DNA of 64,000 nt from Streptomyces spiramyceticus (GTDB lineage Bacteria; Actinomycetota; Actinomycetes; Streptomycetales; Streptomycetaceae), in the NCBI RefSeq assembly GCF_028807635.1, contig NZ_JARBAX010000002.1, positions 62,001 through 126,000 on the forward strand. The letters run 5' to 3'. The notes below the pieces were generated by a model that did no database searches, was not told where the DNA came from, and saw only the letters and a program-made list of their open reading frames with translations. Each line of letters opens with the position of its first letter. Position 1 is the first letter of the stretch. The position numbers and the translations under genes were made by a program. Positions 23,792-33,146 of the stretch are shown in pieces.

Positions 23792-25636
23792 ATGCTCCAG
23801 GCCATCGGACTCACCAGCGCCCCCCGTCGGGAACTCCCGCCCGTCGTGAACGATATGACCTTCGAGGCCGGGCCGGGCCAGGTCACCGCCCTCCTCGGTG
23901 CCGCCGGATCCGGCAAGACCACGGCGCTCCGCCTGATGCTCGAACTCGAACCCGGACGGGGCGTCACATACTTCCGCGGCCGCCCCCTGCACCGGATCGC
24001 CAACCCCGCCCGCGAAGTCGGAGCGCTCCTCGGCGACGTGCCGGGCCACCCCGCACGTACCGCCATCGGCCAGCTCCGCATGCTCTGCGCCGCAGCCGGC
24101 GCGCCCGCGGCCCGCGCCGTTGAAATGCTCGAATTCGTCGGCCTGGCCGGGCTCGGCGACCAGCGCCTCGGCGCGCTCTCGGTCGGAATGGACCGCCGAC
24201 TCGGCCTGGCCTCAGCCCTCTTGGGCGACCCGCACACGCTCGTCCTCGACGAACCGGCCAAGGGCCTCTCTCCGCTTGAGCACAACTGGCTCTTCGGGCT
24301 GCTGCGCAGTCACGCCGCCCGCGGCGGCGCCGTGCTGTACACGACGAGCGATGCCAAAGAGGCCGCCCGTACCGCCGACCGGGTCGTCACCATCGACGGC
24401 GGCCGCCTGATGGCGGATCAGGAGGCCGCCGAGTTTGCCCGGACCAGGCTCCGCCCCCGCGTCGCCGTCAGGACGCCGCACGCAGCCCGCCTCGGCGTCC
24501 TCGTCAGCCGGGAAGCCCGCGCCGCCCAGCAGTCCGTCGAGGTGGTCGCCGAGGGCGGCAGCCGCCTCTGCGTCTACGGCAGTGACTGTGCCCGGATCGG
24601 CGAGACCGCCTTCCGGCACGGCATCCTGATCCACGGCCTGGCCGACGAGATCGGCGATACGGGCCCGGCCCCCGGCCCGGAGGCGCCGCCCCGGCCCGCC
24701 CGGGCGGAATCCGGGACCGGGGCTGTGGCGGAAGCCGGGACCCGGGCGGAAGGGGCGACCGGGGCGGCGGCGGAAGCCGGGACCGGCGCACGGTGGCCGG
24801 CTTCCCGCGCCGGCGCACCCGCCAGGGAGCGCGCACCGCTTCCGTCGCCGATGCCTCTGCGCCCGGCCCGCAGCCCCGTCCACGCCCTGCGCTACGAACT
24901 GCGCCGCCTCCTCGGCACGAGGTCGACGTTCCTGGTCGTGACGGCTGCTCTGGCCGCTTCCGTCGCGCTTTCCGTACTCCTCGCGCACACGGGCAGTACC
25001 CCGCTGCCGGACGTCCTCGCCGCCTGGCCGGACATCCTTCCGCTGCCGCCGGCCGCGTTCGGTGCGGGACTGCTCGGCGCCCTCGCCTTCGGCGACGAGT
25101 ACCGGTACCCGGCCCTGGCCGCCGCGCGCGGCACCGTGCCCCGCCGCCTCGGCCTGCTCCTCGCCAAGCTGACCGTCTCCGCGGCCGCCGCACTGCTTCT
25201 CGCCCTCCTTGCCGTGGCGGCCGACGCGGAAGCCCTCCGGCTTCTGTACGGCCCGGACTTGATGCACGTACCGGAAAAATGGCCCTCGATGGCAGCCAGT
25301 TGGGGAGGCCTGACGGTCGGCTGCGCCTGGGCCGGACTGCTCGGCGCCGGAGTCTTCCGCGCCACGGCTCCCGGCGTGGCGGCGGTACTCGCCGTTCCGG
25401 TCGTCGTCACCCCGGTCGCGCAGCAGGTGATCGTGGCCCCGTCCGCACGTTCGGTGGCCGGACTCCCGGCCAGACTGCGCGAAGTTGCCTGGCTGGAGTG
25501 GCCGTACGAGGTCGACCGATGGATGGTGGCGGCGATGCGACTCGTGGCCGAACCGGTCGGTACGGCCCTGGCATTGTCGCTGTGTGCCCTGCTCTGCGCG
25601 TATTTGCTCACCGGCCTTCGCCGGAAAGCCCATTGA
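23792..25636 (+). CDS. ABC transporter, ATPase fused to a membrane domain (614 aa)
   Basis: Residues about 1-210 form an ABC ATPase: Walker A is GAAGSGKTTAL, Walker B is TLVLDEPAKGLS, and the signature is unusual (LSVGMDRRLGLA instead of LSGGQ). A disordered Ala/Gly/Glu-rich linker (about 290-360) has imperfect repeats of EAGT type. About 370-614 has six or so hydrophobic segments (FLVVTAALAASVALSVLLA, FGAGLLGALAF, LLLALLAVAA and others) typical of an ABC-2 permease. The usual split into two genes is thus fused. ATG 23792 has GAGAGAAG before it. The substrate is unknown; the altered signature may reduce dimerisation or ATP use. It is followed by a FadR-type regulator with 174 bases between. 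Confidence 0.85.
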   Translation: MLQAIGLTSAPRRELPPVVNDMTFEAGPGQVTALLGAAGSGKTTALRLMLELEPGRGVTYFRGRPLHRIANPAREVGALLGDVPGHPARTAIGQLRMLCAAAGAPAARAVEMLEFVGLAGLGDQRLGALSVGMDRRLGLASALLGDPHTLVLDEPAKGLSPLEHNWLFGLLRSHAARGGAVLYTTSDAKEAARTADRVVTIDGGRLMADQEAAEFARTRLRPRVAVRTPHAARLGVLVSREARAAQQSVEVVAEGGSRLCVYGSDCARIGETAFRHGILIHGLADEIGDTGPAPGPEAPPRPARAESGTGAVAEAGTRAEGATGAAAEAGTGARWPASRAGAPARERAPLPSPMPLRPARSPVHALRYELRRLLGTRSTFLVVTAALAASVALSVLLAHTGSTPLPDVLAAWPDILPLPPAAFGAGLLGALAFGDEYRYPALAAARGTVPRRLGLLLAKLTVSAAAALLLALLAVAADAEALRLLYGPDLMHVPEKWPSMAASWGGLTVGCAWAGLLGAGVFRATAPGVAAVLAVPVVVTPVAQQVIVAPSARSVAGLPARLREVAWLEWPYEVDRWMVAAMRLVAEPVGTALALSLCALLCAYLLTGLRRKAH

Positions 25637-25810
25637 TGACCGGCTCGGACACGAAGGGCGCGGGCCGCCCGCAACTTCCCCGAGAGCGTCCGTTTCTTCG
25701 TCCGTTTCTTTCCGATAAGTCGTCAATTGCAGGGCGGGCGGCGATCACCCTTTCGTGTGCTTTTCACCAAAGACCTCAAGGGTCGTGTGAGTCCCGCCGA
25801 CAAAGGATCC

Positions 25811-26698
25811 GTGAGTACCCTTGCGCACACCATGATGACCGCCGCCCGCCCCGTCGAGACCGGCCTCGCAGGCCCGGGCGAACTCGACCGCTACCCCTAC
25901 GGAGAGGCGTCGGCCGCCGACCGCGTCGGCGTGCCCTCCTGGGACAGCGCCGACACGGACCTGGGCCGGATGGGCCGCCGCTCGGCGGGCAGCCGTGGCC
26001 GCGGGCTCCACGGCCAACTCGTCCAGCAGCTCGGCCAGATGATCGTCTCGGGCGATCTCGGCGCCGACCGCCCGCTCGTCCCCGAAGAGATCGGCCAGCG
26101 CTTCGAGGTGTCCCGTACCGTCGTACGGGAATCCCTGCGCGTGCTGGAGGCGAAGGGCCTGGTCAGTGCCCGTCCCAACGTCGGCACCCGGGTCCGCCCC
26201 GTCAGCGACTGGAATCTGCTGGATCCGGACATTATCGAATGGCGGGCATTCGGCCCTCAGCGCGACGACCAGCGCCGCGAACTGGGCGAGCTGCGGTGGA
26301 TGATTGAGCCGCTCGCGGCGCGACTCGCGGCCGGCCACGGACGCGAGGACGTCCAGCAGCGCCTCGCCGACATGGTCGAGATCATGGGCCACGCCCTCGC
26401 TCAGGGTGATTCCCTGACGTTCTCCAGGGCCGACGCCGAATTCCACTCCCTGCTCATCCAGCTCGCGGGCAACCGCATGCTGGAGCACCTCTCCGGCATT
26501 GTTTCCGCCGCGCTCCAGGTCTCCGGCGGCCCCGTCACCGGCTGTGACCGCCCCACCGAGAGCGCGCTCGTCCACCACTCCTGCATTGTCGACTCGCTCG
26601 CCGCCGGCGACGCGATGGCCGCAGAGAACGCCATGCGCCAACTGCTCACCGTCCACCCCGAGGTGGAGCGTGTGGTGCCCGCGCCGCGCGAGCACTGA
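25811..26698 (+). CDS. GntR/FadR-family regulator with FCD domain (295 aa)
   Basis: A one-component transcription regulator. Its first about 65 residues are unusual and probably disordered. The GntR winged helix follows (LHGQLVQQLGQMIVSGDLGADRPLVPEEIGQRFEVSRTVVRESLRVLEAKGLVSARP in pieces, about 75-130), then an all-helical FCD ligand-binding domain (LRWMIEPLAARLAA..., FSRADAEFHSLLIQLAGNRML, HHSCIVDSLAAGDAMAAENAM) with acidic/His residues for a metal or organic-acid ligand. GTG 25811 has AAAGGATC upstream. It is followed by a terminator and then hrdB. Its target and ligand are unknown; FCD regulators usually control uptake or use of acids and sugars. Confidence 0.88.
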   Translation: MSTLAHTMMTAARPVETGLAGPGELDRYPYGEASAADRVGVPSWDSADTDLGRMGRRSAGSRGRGLHGQLVQQLGQMIVSGDLGADRPLVPEEIGQRFEVSRTVVRESLRVLEAKGLVSARPNVGTRVRPVSDWNLLDPDIIEWRAFGPQRDDQRRELGELRWMIEPLAARLAAGHGREDVQQRLADMVEIMGHALAQGDSLTFSRADAEFHSLLIQLAGNRMLEHLSGIVSAALQVSGGPVTGCDRPTESALVHHSCIVDSLAAGDAMAAENAMRQLLTVHPEVERVVPAPREH

Positions 26699-27064
26699 CA
26701 GCGGAGCACGGCCAGGGTGTGCGCTTTGCGGCATTGCTGCGCTGACGAATCTCGTGTCGCCGGGCCCGTCGGGTCCGGCGACACGATTGTTGGGCCGCAT
26801 GATGGTGGGATGATGTCCCGTTCTGTTCCTCGCCGCCTCCGAGGGGTGTGACTCGGGCCACGAAGATTGGGCGTAACACTCCTCGGAACTCTGCGATGAC
26901 CTAAGAGGTGACAGCCGAAGAGGGAATACAGCCGCCATGGTCGGCGCTGTAACAAGTCCGAGGTTCAACCTGCGCCGTCGGTACATCCCCAGCCGATGTC
27001 GTCGGCCGAGGCCCGCACTCAGGGCGAGGCCGGAAGCCGTTCCCATCGTTCCGAGAGGTTGTTC
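26699..27064 (+). promoter_or_regulatory. Gap upstream of hrdB with terminator and promoter region
   Basis: The first part holds the FadR-type gene's terminator (26752-26786). The remainder is the hrdB promoter and leader. A GGAAC-N18-GTG arrangement at 26885-26910 partly fits the SigR consensus GGAAT-N18-GTT; hrdB of S. coelicolor has a SigR-type promoter, but the match here is incomplete. No other gene is seen. Confidence 0.4.
26752..26790 (+). terminator. Terminator of the FadR-type regulator gene
   Basis: A 12-bp perfect stem, TCGTGTCGCCGG (26752-26763) with CCGGCGACACGA (26775-26786), extended inwards by four further pairs, followed by TTGTTGGG. It is among the strongest stems in the window. 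Confidence 0.85.
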
Positions 27065-28621
<1,557 letters not shown>

Positions 28622-28673
28622 GTCGCGACTGCCTCGACCAGGTCGCGCGCCCAAGTCGTCATTCACCGCTCGG

Positions 28674-28720
28674 GCCGATGGCCCGGAGTCCCCTCCACGG
28701 GACTCCGGGCCATCGGCTTT
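28674..28720 (+). terminator. Strong terminator of hrdB
   Basis: A perfect 19-bp stem (28674-28692 with 28699-28717) with loop CTCCAC, followed by TTT. It starts 52 bases after the hrdB stop. Confidence 0.92.
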
Positions 28721-28791
28721 CGCGGGTGCGGCCCGCCGCTGTCCGGCTGACCCTGTGTGTGCAATGTGGAGCACCGAGTACAGGAGGCCGT

Positions 28792-29625
28792 ATGCGTCGT
28801 TCTTTTGCCGGATCACTGACGGGGGTGCTGGCCCTGACGGCCACGGCCGTTGTGGCGCCTACCGCCTCGGGTGGTTCCGCCGCCGCGGACAGTGTGGTGA
28901 TAGGCGGGCAGCCCGTACGAATCTCGGAGACGCCCTGGGTCGTGGCACTGTCCAGCCGTGACCGGTTCGGAGGTACGCGGGCGGGTCAGTTCTGCGGGGG
29001 AGTGGTGGTGGCGCCGGAGAAGGTGGTGACAGCGGCGCACTGCATGAGCTCACAGGTACTCGGCGTGCCGCTGAATCAGGTGCGTGACCTGGAGGTCATC
29101 GCGGGGCGCGGCGATCTGCTCGGGCAGGGGGGCAGGGAGATCCCGGTGCGCGGGATACGCATCAATCCGGAGTACGACGCAGCCACGAACTCCGGAGACC
29201 TCGCTGTGCTGACACTGTCGAGCGCTCTGCCGACGCGCCATGTCATCCGGACCGCACGCCCGCGGCACATGGCGGACCAGCCCGGTACGCCCGCCGCCGT
29301 CTACGGCTGGGGCGATACGACGGGCGACGGGGCGTACCCGCTCGGCCTGCGCGCGGCACGCGTCAGCGTGCTCCCCGACAGAGCCTGCACGCGTGCCTAT
29401 CCCGGCCGCGGGGAGCCCGCGTACCAGGCAGACACCATGCTGTGTGCCGGGGACCCTGAGGGCGGCCACGACGCCTGCCAGGGGGACAGCGGCGGGCCGC
29501 TGGTCGCGGAGGGCCGGCTGATCGGCGTTGTCTCCTGGGGGAACGGCTGCGGCCAGGCCGGGAGCCCCGGGGTGTACACACGGCTGTCGGCCGTCCCGGA
29601 GGATCTCTGGCCTGCAAGCGACTGA
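28792..29625 (+). CDS. Secreted trypsin-like serine protease (277 aa)
   Basis: A chymotrypsin-fold (S1) protease. The first about 30 residues are a signal peptide (MRRSFAGSLTGVLALTATAVV, then ASGGSAAAD). The mature domain starts with VVIGGQPVRISETPWVVAL. The catalytic triad is His in TAAHC (about residue 84), Asp in NSGDLAVLTL, and Ser in CQGDSGGPLVAEG. The six cysteines are consistent with three disulfides. AGGAGG precedes ATG 28792; the longer frame from 28678 is not used. Position 189-type Asp in DACQGDSGG implies a trypsin-like preference for Arg or Lys. It follows the hrdB terminator directly and is followed by a hairpin. It probably acts in extracellular proteolysis. Confidence 0.92.
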   Translation: MRRSFAGSLTGVLALTATAVVAPTASGGSAAADSVVIGGQPVRISETPWVVALSSRDRFGGTRAGQFCGGVVVAPEKVVTAAHCMSSQVLGVPLNQVRDLEVIAGRGDLLGQGGREIPVRGIRINPEYDAATNSGDLAVLTLSSALPTRHVIRTARPRHMADQPGTPAAVYGWGDTTGDGAYPLGLRAARVSVLPDRACTRAYPGRGEPAYQADTMLCAGDPEGGHDACQGDSGGPLVAEGRLIGVVSWGNGCGQAGSPGVYTRLSAVPEDLWPASD

Positions 29626-29646
29626 TTACGCTTGCAGCGTACGAGA

Positions 29647-29686
29647 ACGGGCGGCCCACCCTGAGTTACCAGGGGAGGCCGCCCGT
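29647..29686. terminator. Terminator between protease and DUF7455 genes
   Basis: A 10-bp outer stem (ACGGGCGGCC 29647-29656 with GGCCGCCCGT 29677-29686) plus inner pairs. It serves the convergent genes. Confidence 0.7.
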
Positions 29687-29732
29687 CGACCGGTGGGTAA
29701 CCGGCCCTTCGCTCGTCGTGATCGCGAGGTGT

Positions 29733-29963
29733 TCAGCGTTCCTCGTCTTCTGTGGACGCAGGCACGGCGGTCAGCCGGTCTGTCTCGTCCTGTATTTCAG
29801 CGGCGATCTTCTTGAGTTCCGGCTCGAACTTGCGACCGTGGTGGGCGCAAAAGAGCAGTTCGCCGCCGCTGGCCAGGACGACACGCAGGTAGGCCTGGGC
29901 GCCGCAGCGGTCGCATCGGTCAGCGGCCGTCAGCGGGCTCGCGGGGGTCAGAACAGTAGTCAC
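29733..29963 (-). CDS. Conserved DUF7455 small protein with Cys/His pair (76 aa)
   Basis: A short actinobacterial protein. It has a zinc-ribbon-like arrangement: DRCDRCGAQAYLRV with CxxC (about residues 17-20) and LLFCAHHGRKFEPEL with Cys-x-His-His (about residues 38-41), probably binding one zinc. The C-terminal 35 residues are helical and acidic. The function is unknown. In Streptomyces it is commonly located next to the topoisomerase gene, as here, and it is divergent from parE across a 432-base gap. Conservation of the metal ligands supports a real gene despite its size. Confidence 0.85.
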   Translation of the reverse strand: MTTVLTPASPLTAADRCDRCGAQAYLRVVLASGGELLFCAHHGRKFEPELKKIAAEIQDETDRLTAVPASTEDEER

Positions 29964-30395
29964 GTCGCCTCTTCTCTAGCTCGACGAGCTGTCGTACCAG
30001 GGTCAACATCCAACCAGGCCGAAAACGTTCCCGCTCGTGGCTTTTCCTTGAAACTTCTTCCGAAGGTGGCTGTCTGCTGCCGGTTAGCGGCGAAGGAGCC
30101 GTATTGCGTCGCTTTACGGTTTCGCGTCGATTGTCTTGGTTTGCCCTCCCGGCTGGGTTGCCGGTTGTTGAGGAGGACGTGCCCGGAGCCTAAATGGTTC
30201 ATGCGCCAAAGGGAACGTGACCTGTGCGTCACCCCATCGAGGGATCGAACGTTCATGCGACTCTGGACTAGCATGAGTTTTCCCGAGGGTGGCGTTACAT
30301 CGGCTCTACCAGGCCTCGGTACCCTCTGACCGGCGACCGACGCCGGACCCGTACCCCATCGGGACACATGTGAAATTCAGCGAGGAGCGAACCGC
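29964..30395 (+). promoter_or_regulatory. Long divergent gap between DUF7455 and parE
   Basis: No ORF is convincing in this stretch, which is somewhat less GC-rich than its surroundings. It should hold the promoters of both genes. There is an inverted repeat GTGAC-N6-GTCAC at 30217-30232 and a -10-like TAGCAT at 30269-30274, leaving a leader of about 115 bases before parE. A GAGGAG-type ribosome-binding site is near 30385. I see no known riboswitch. Confidence 0.4.
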
Positions 30396-32516
30396 GTGAC
30401 CGCCGAGACGTCCGTGCCGTCCACTGCGCTTCTGACCGGTGCAGACCGTGACGGCTCCAACTACACCGCGCGGCACCTTCTCGTACTGGAGGGGCTTGAG
30501 GCCGTCCGCAAGCGTCCTGGCATGTACATCGGGTCCACCGACAGCCGCGGCCTCATGCATTGCCTCTGGGAGATCATCGACAACTCCGTCGACGAAGCCC
30601 TCGGTGGCTACTGCGACCACATCGAGGTCATCCTCCACGAGGACGGCTCCGTCGAGGTCCGGGACAACGGCCGCGGCATCCCGGTCGACGTCGAGCCCAA
30701 GACGGGCCTGACCGGCGTCGAGGTCGTCATGACCAAGCTGCACGCCGGCGGCAAGTTCGGCGGCGGCTCCTACGCGGCCTCCGGCGGTCTGCACGGTGTG
30801 GGCGCCTCCGTCGTCAACGCCCTCTCCGCCCGCCTCGACGTCGAGGTCGACCGCAACAGTGCCACGCACTCCATCAGCTTCCGCCGAGGCGTCCCCGGCA
30901 TCTTCACCGAGTCGGGCCCCGACGCCCCCTTCGACCCGGCGAACGGGCTGCTCAAGGGCAAGCGGGTGCCCAAGGCGCGCACCGGTACGCGCGTGCGCTT
31001 CTGGGCGGACCGGCAGATCTTCCTCAAGGACGCCAAGCTCAACCTGGAGACGCTGTACCAGCGCGCCCGCCAGACCGCCTTCCTCGTGCCCGGCCTGACC
31101 ATCATCGTGCGCGACGAGCGGGCCCTGGGGGGCGAGGGCAAGACCGAGGAGATCTTCCGCTTCGACGGAGGCATCAGCGAGTTCTGCGAGTACCTCGCGC
31201 AGGACAAGGCGATCTGTGACGTCCTGCGGCTGACCGGGCACGGCACCTTCAAGGAGACCGTGCCGGTCCTCGACGACCGCGGCCACATGACGGCCACCGA
31301 GGTCACCCGTGAGCTGGCTGTGGACATCGCGCTGCGCTGGGGGACGGGCTACGACACCACCGTCAAGTCCTTCGTCAACATCATCGCCACGCCCAAGGGC
31401 GGCACCCACATCTCCGGCTTCGAGCGGTCCCTCACCAGGACCGTCAACGAGGCTCTGCGCTCCGCCAAGCTACTGCGGGTCGCCGAGGACGACGTCGTCA
31501 AGGACGACGCCATGGAGGGCCTCACGGCCGTGGTGACCGTGCGCCTGGCAGAGCCGCAGTTCGAGGGCCAGACCAAGGAGGTCCTTGGTACGTCGGCGGC
31601 CACGCGGATCGTCGCCAATGTGGTCGCCAAGGAGCTCAAGGCGTTCCTGACCTCCACCAAGCGGGACGCGAAGCAGCAGTCGCGCTCGGTCATGGAGAAG
31701 ATCGTCGCCGCCGCGCGGACGCGCATCGCAGCCCGCCAGCACAAGGAGGCGCAGCGCCGTAAGACCGCGCTGGAGTCCTCCTCGCTGCCGGCGAAGCTCG
31801 CCGACTGCCGCAGTGACGACGTGGAGCGCAGCGAGCTCTTCATCGTCGAGGGAGACTCCGCGCTCGGTACGGCCAAGCTCGCCCGGAATTCAGAATTCCA
31901 GGCGCTGCTGCCGATCCGCGGCAAGATCCTCAACGTACAGAAGTCGTCCGTCTCGGACATGCTCAAGAACGCCGAGTGCGGCGCGATCATCCAGGTCATA
32001 GGAGCCGGATCGGGGCGGACCTTCGACCTCGACGCCGCCCGCTACGGCAAGATCGTGCTGCTCGTCGACGCCGATGTCGACGGCGCGCACATCCGCTGTC
32101 TGCTGCTCACGCTCTTCCAGCGCTACATGCGGCCCATGGTGGAGGCGGGACGCGTCTTCGCCGCCGTGCCCCCGCTGCACCGGATCGAGCTGGTCCAGCC
32201 CAAGAAGGGCCAGGACAAGTACGTCTACACGTACTCGGACAGCGAGCTGCGGCAGACGCTGCTGGAGTACCAGCGCAAGAACGTGCGTTTCAAGGACTCC
32301 ATCCAGCGCTACAAGGGCCTCGGTGAGATGGACGCCGACCAGCTGGCGGAGACCACGATGGACCCGCGCCACCGCACGCTGCGCCGAATCAACATCGGTG
32401 ACCTGGAATCCTCCGAGCAGGTCTTCGATCTGCTGATGGGCAACGAAGTAGCGCCCCGCAAGGAGTTCATCACCAGCTCGGCGGCGACGCTGGACCGCTC
32501 GCGCATCGACGCCTGA
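30396..32516 (+). CDS. parE: DNA topoisomerase IV subunit B, ATPase subunit (706 aa)
   Basis: The ATP-driven subunit of a type IIA topoisomerase that decatenates daughter chromosomes. The GHKL ATPase domain has EIIDNSVDEAL, VRDNGRGIPV, LHAGGKFGGGSY and GLHGVGASVVNALS (about residues 45-150). The TOPRIM domain has LFIVEGDSALGTAK and VDADVDGAHIRCLLL (about 480-570) for metal binding. The C-terminal IQRYKGLGEMDADQL and MDPRHRTLRR is the GyrB/ParE tail. The length near 700 and the partner parC some 8.7 kb downstream fit topoisomerase IV rather than gyrase. GTG 30396 has GAGGAG upstream. A hairpin with 9-bp stem overlaps the stop (32515-32534). Confidence 0.95.
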   Translation: MTAETSVPSTALLTGADRDGSNYTARHLLVLEGLEAVRKRPGMYIGSTDSRGLMHCLWEIIDNSVDEALGGYCDHIEVILHEDGSVEVRDNGRGIPVDVEPKTGLTGVEVVMTKLHAGGKFGGGSYAASGGLHGVGASVVNALSARLDVEVDRNSATHSISFRRGVPGIFTESGPDAPFDPANGLLKGKRVPKARTGTRVRFWADRQIFLKDAKLNLETLYQRARQTAFLVPGLTIIVRDERALGGEGKTEEIFRFDGGISEFCEYLAQDKAICDVLRLTGHGTFKETVPVLDDRGHMTATEVTRELAVDIALRWGTGYDTTVKSFVNIIATPKGGTHISGFERSLTRTVNEALRSAKLLRVAEDDVVKDDAMEGLTAVVTVRLAEPQFEGQTKEVLGTSAATRIVANVVAKELKAFLTSTKRDAKQQSRSVMEKIVAAARTRIAARQHKEAQRRKTALESSSLPAKLADCRSDDVERSELFIVEGDSALGTAKLARNSEFQALLPIRGKILNVQKSSVSDMLKNAECGAIIQVIGAGSGRTFDLDAARYGKIVLLVDADVDGAHIRCLLLTLFQRYMRPMVEAGRVFAAVPPLHRIELVQPKKGQDKYVYTYSDSELRQTLLEYQRKNVRFKDSIQRYKGLGEMDADQLAETTMDPRHRTLRRINIGDLESSEQVFDLLMGNEVAPRKEFITSSAATLDRSRIDA

Positions 32517-32534
32517 GTCACCCGTGGGTGACTC
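32515..32534 (+). terminator. Hairpin overlapping the parE stop
   Basis: GAGTCACCC and GGGTGACTC around GT; perfect 9-bp stem. No T run follows; it may act as a weak terminator or protect the 3' end. Confidence 0.45.
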
Positions 32535-32657
32535 CCGGGTTGGGGACATCCGTCACCTAATGGGGTGAAGAGCGGGAATTGAAGAGTCCGGGATCTTCCC
32601 ACTCTGTCCATCCTTGGGCACGCGAACAATGCGTTCGCGGACAAGGAGAGTTGTTCG

Positions 32658-33146
32658 GTGGAGAAGCCCGAAGGGTGCGAAGCCGCAGCGGTGCGGCTCG
32701 ATGATCCCTGGTACGACGCGCTCGCCTCCGGGTGGGGCGAACTGGACGGTACGGGTGCCCCCGCGCCCGTACCGTCGCCCGCTCCCGCCGGCGGTGCGAC
32801 CCGCGGGGCCGGCCACAGTGCGGCCGAGATCTATCTGGAGGTGCAGCGCAGCGCCGCCTTCCAGGAAGTGCGCAGCCGATACCGGCGGTTCGTCGTCCCG
32901 GCGGCCCTCGCCTTCTTCGCCTGGTACGTCATCTACGTCGTCGCGGCGACCACCGCACACGACCTGATGGCCCGGCCCGTCGTCGGCGCGGTGAACGTCG
33001 CGATGGTCGCCGGGCTCGGCCAGTTCCTCTCCACCTTCCTGCTGACCTGGGCGTACGCACGGCATGCGCGGCTGCGCAGGGACCGCGCGGCGCTCGAACT
33101 CCGGTGGTACACCCAGGAACTGACGCGGCGGGGGAGCAAGCGTTGA
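32658..33146 (+). CDS. DUF485 small membrane protein, partner of the symporter (162 aa)
   Basis: DUF485 proteins have two membrane helices and usually sit next to acetate/solute:sodium symporters (as YjcH beside ActP). Here the first about 70 residues are hydrophilic and Pro/Ala-rich, longer than usual. Then follows SAAFQEVRSRYRRFVVPAALAFFAWYVIYVV (TM1) and VGAVNVAMVAGLGQFLSTFLLTWAYA (TM2). GTG 32658 has AAGGAGAG just upstream. A 7-bp hairpin, CGCGAAC-AATGC-GTTCGCG (32621-32639), lies before that. Its stop overlaps the likely TTG start of the symporter, so the two are coupled. Confidence 0.88.
   Translation: MEKPEGCEAAAVRLDDPWYDALASGWGELDGTGAPAPVPSPAPAGGATRGAGHSAAEIYLEVQRSAAFQEVRSRYRRFVVPAALAFFAWYVIYVVAATTAHDLMARPVVGAVNVAMVAGLGQFLSTFLLTWAYARHARLRRDRAALELRWYTQELTRRGSKR

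Noticed and set aside
26885..26910. SigR-type promoter of hrdB
   Set aside because: GGAAC-N18-GTG matches only in part; I mention it in the gap description but do not claim it as a feature of its own.
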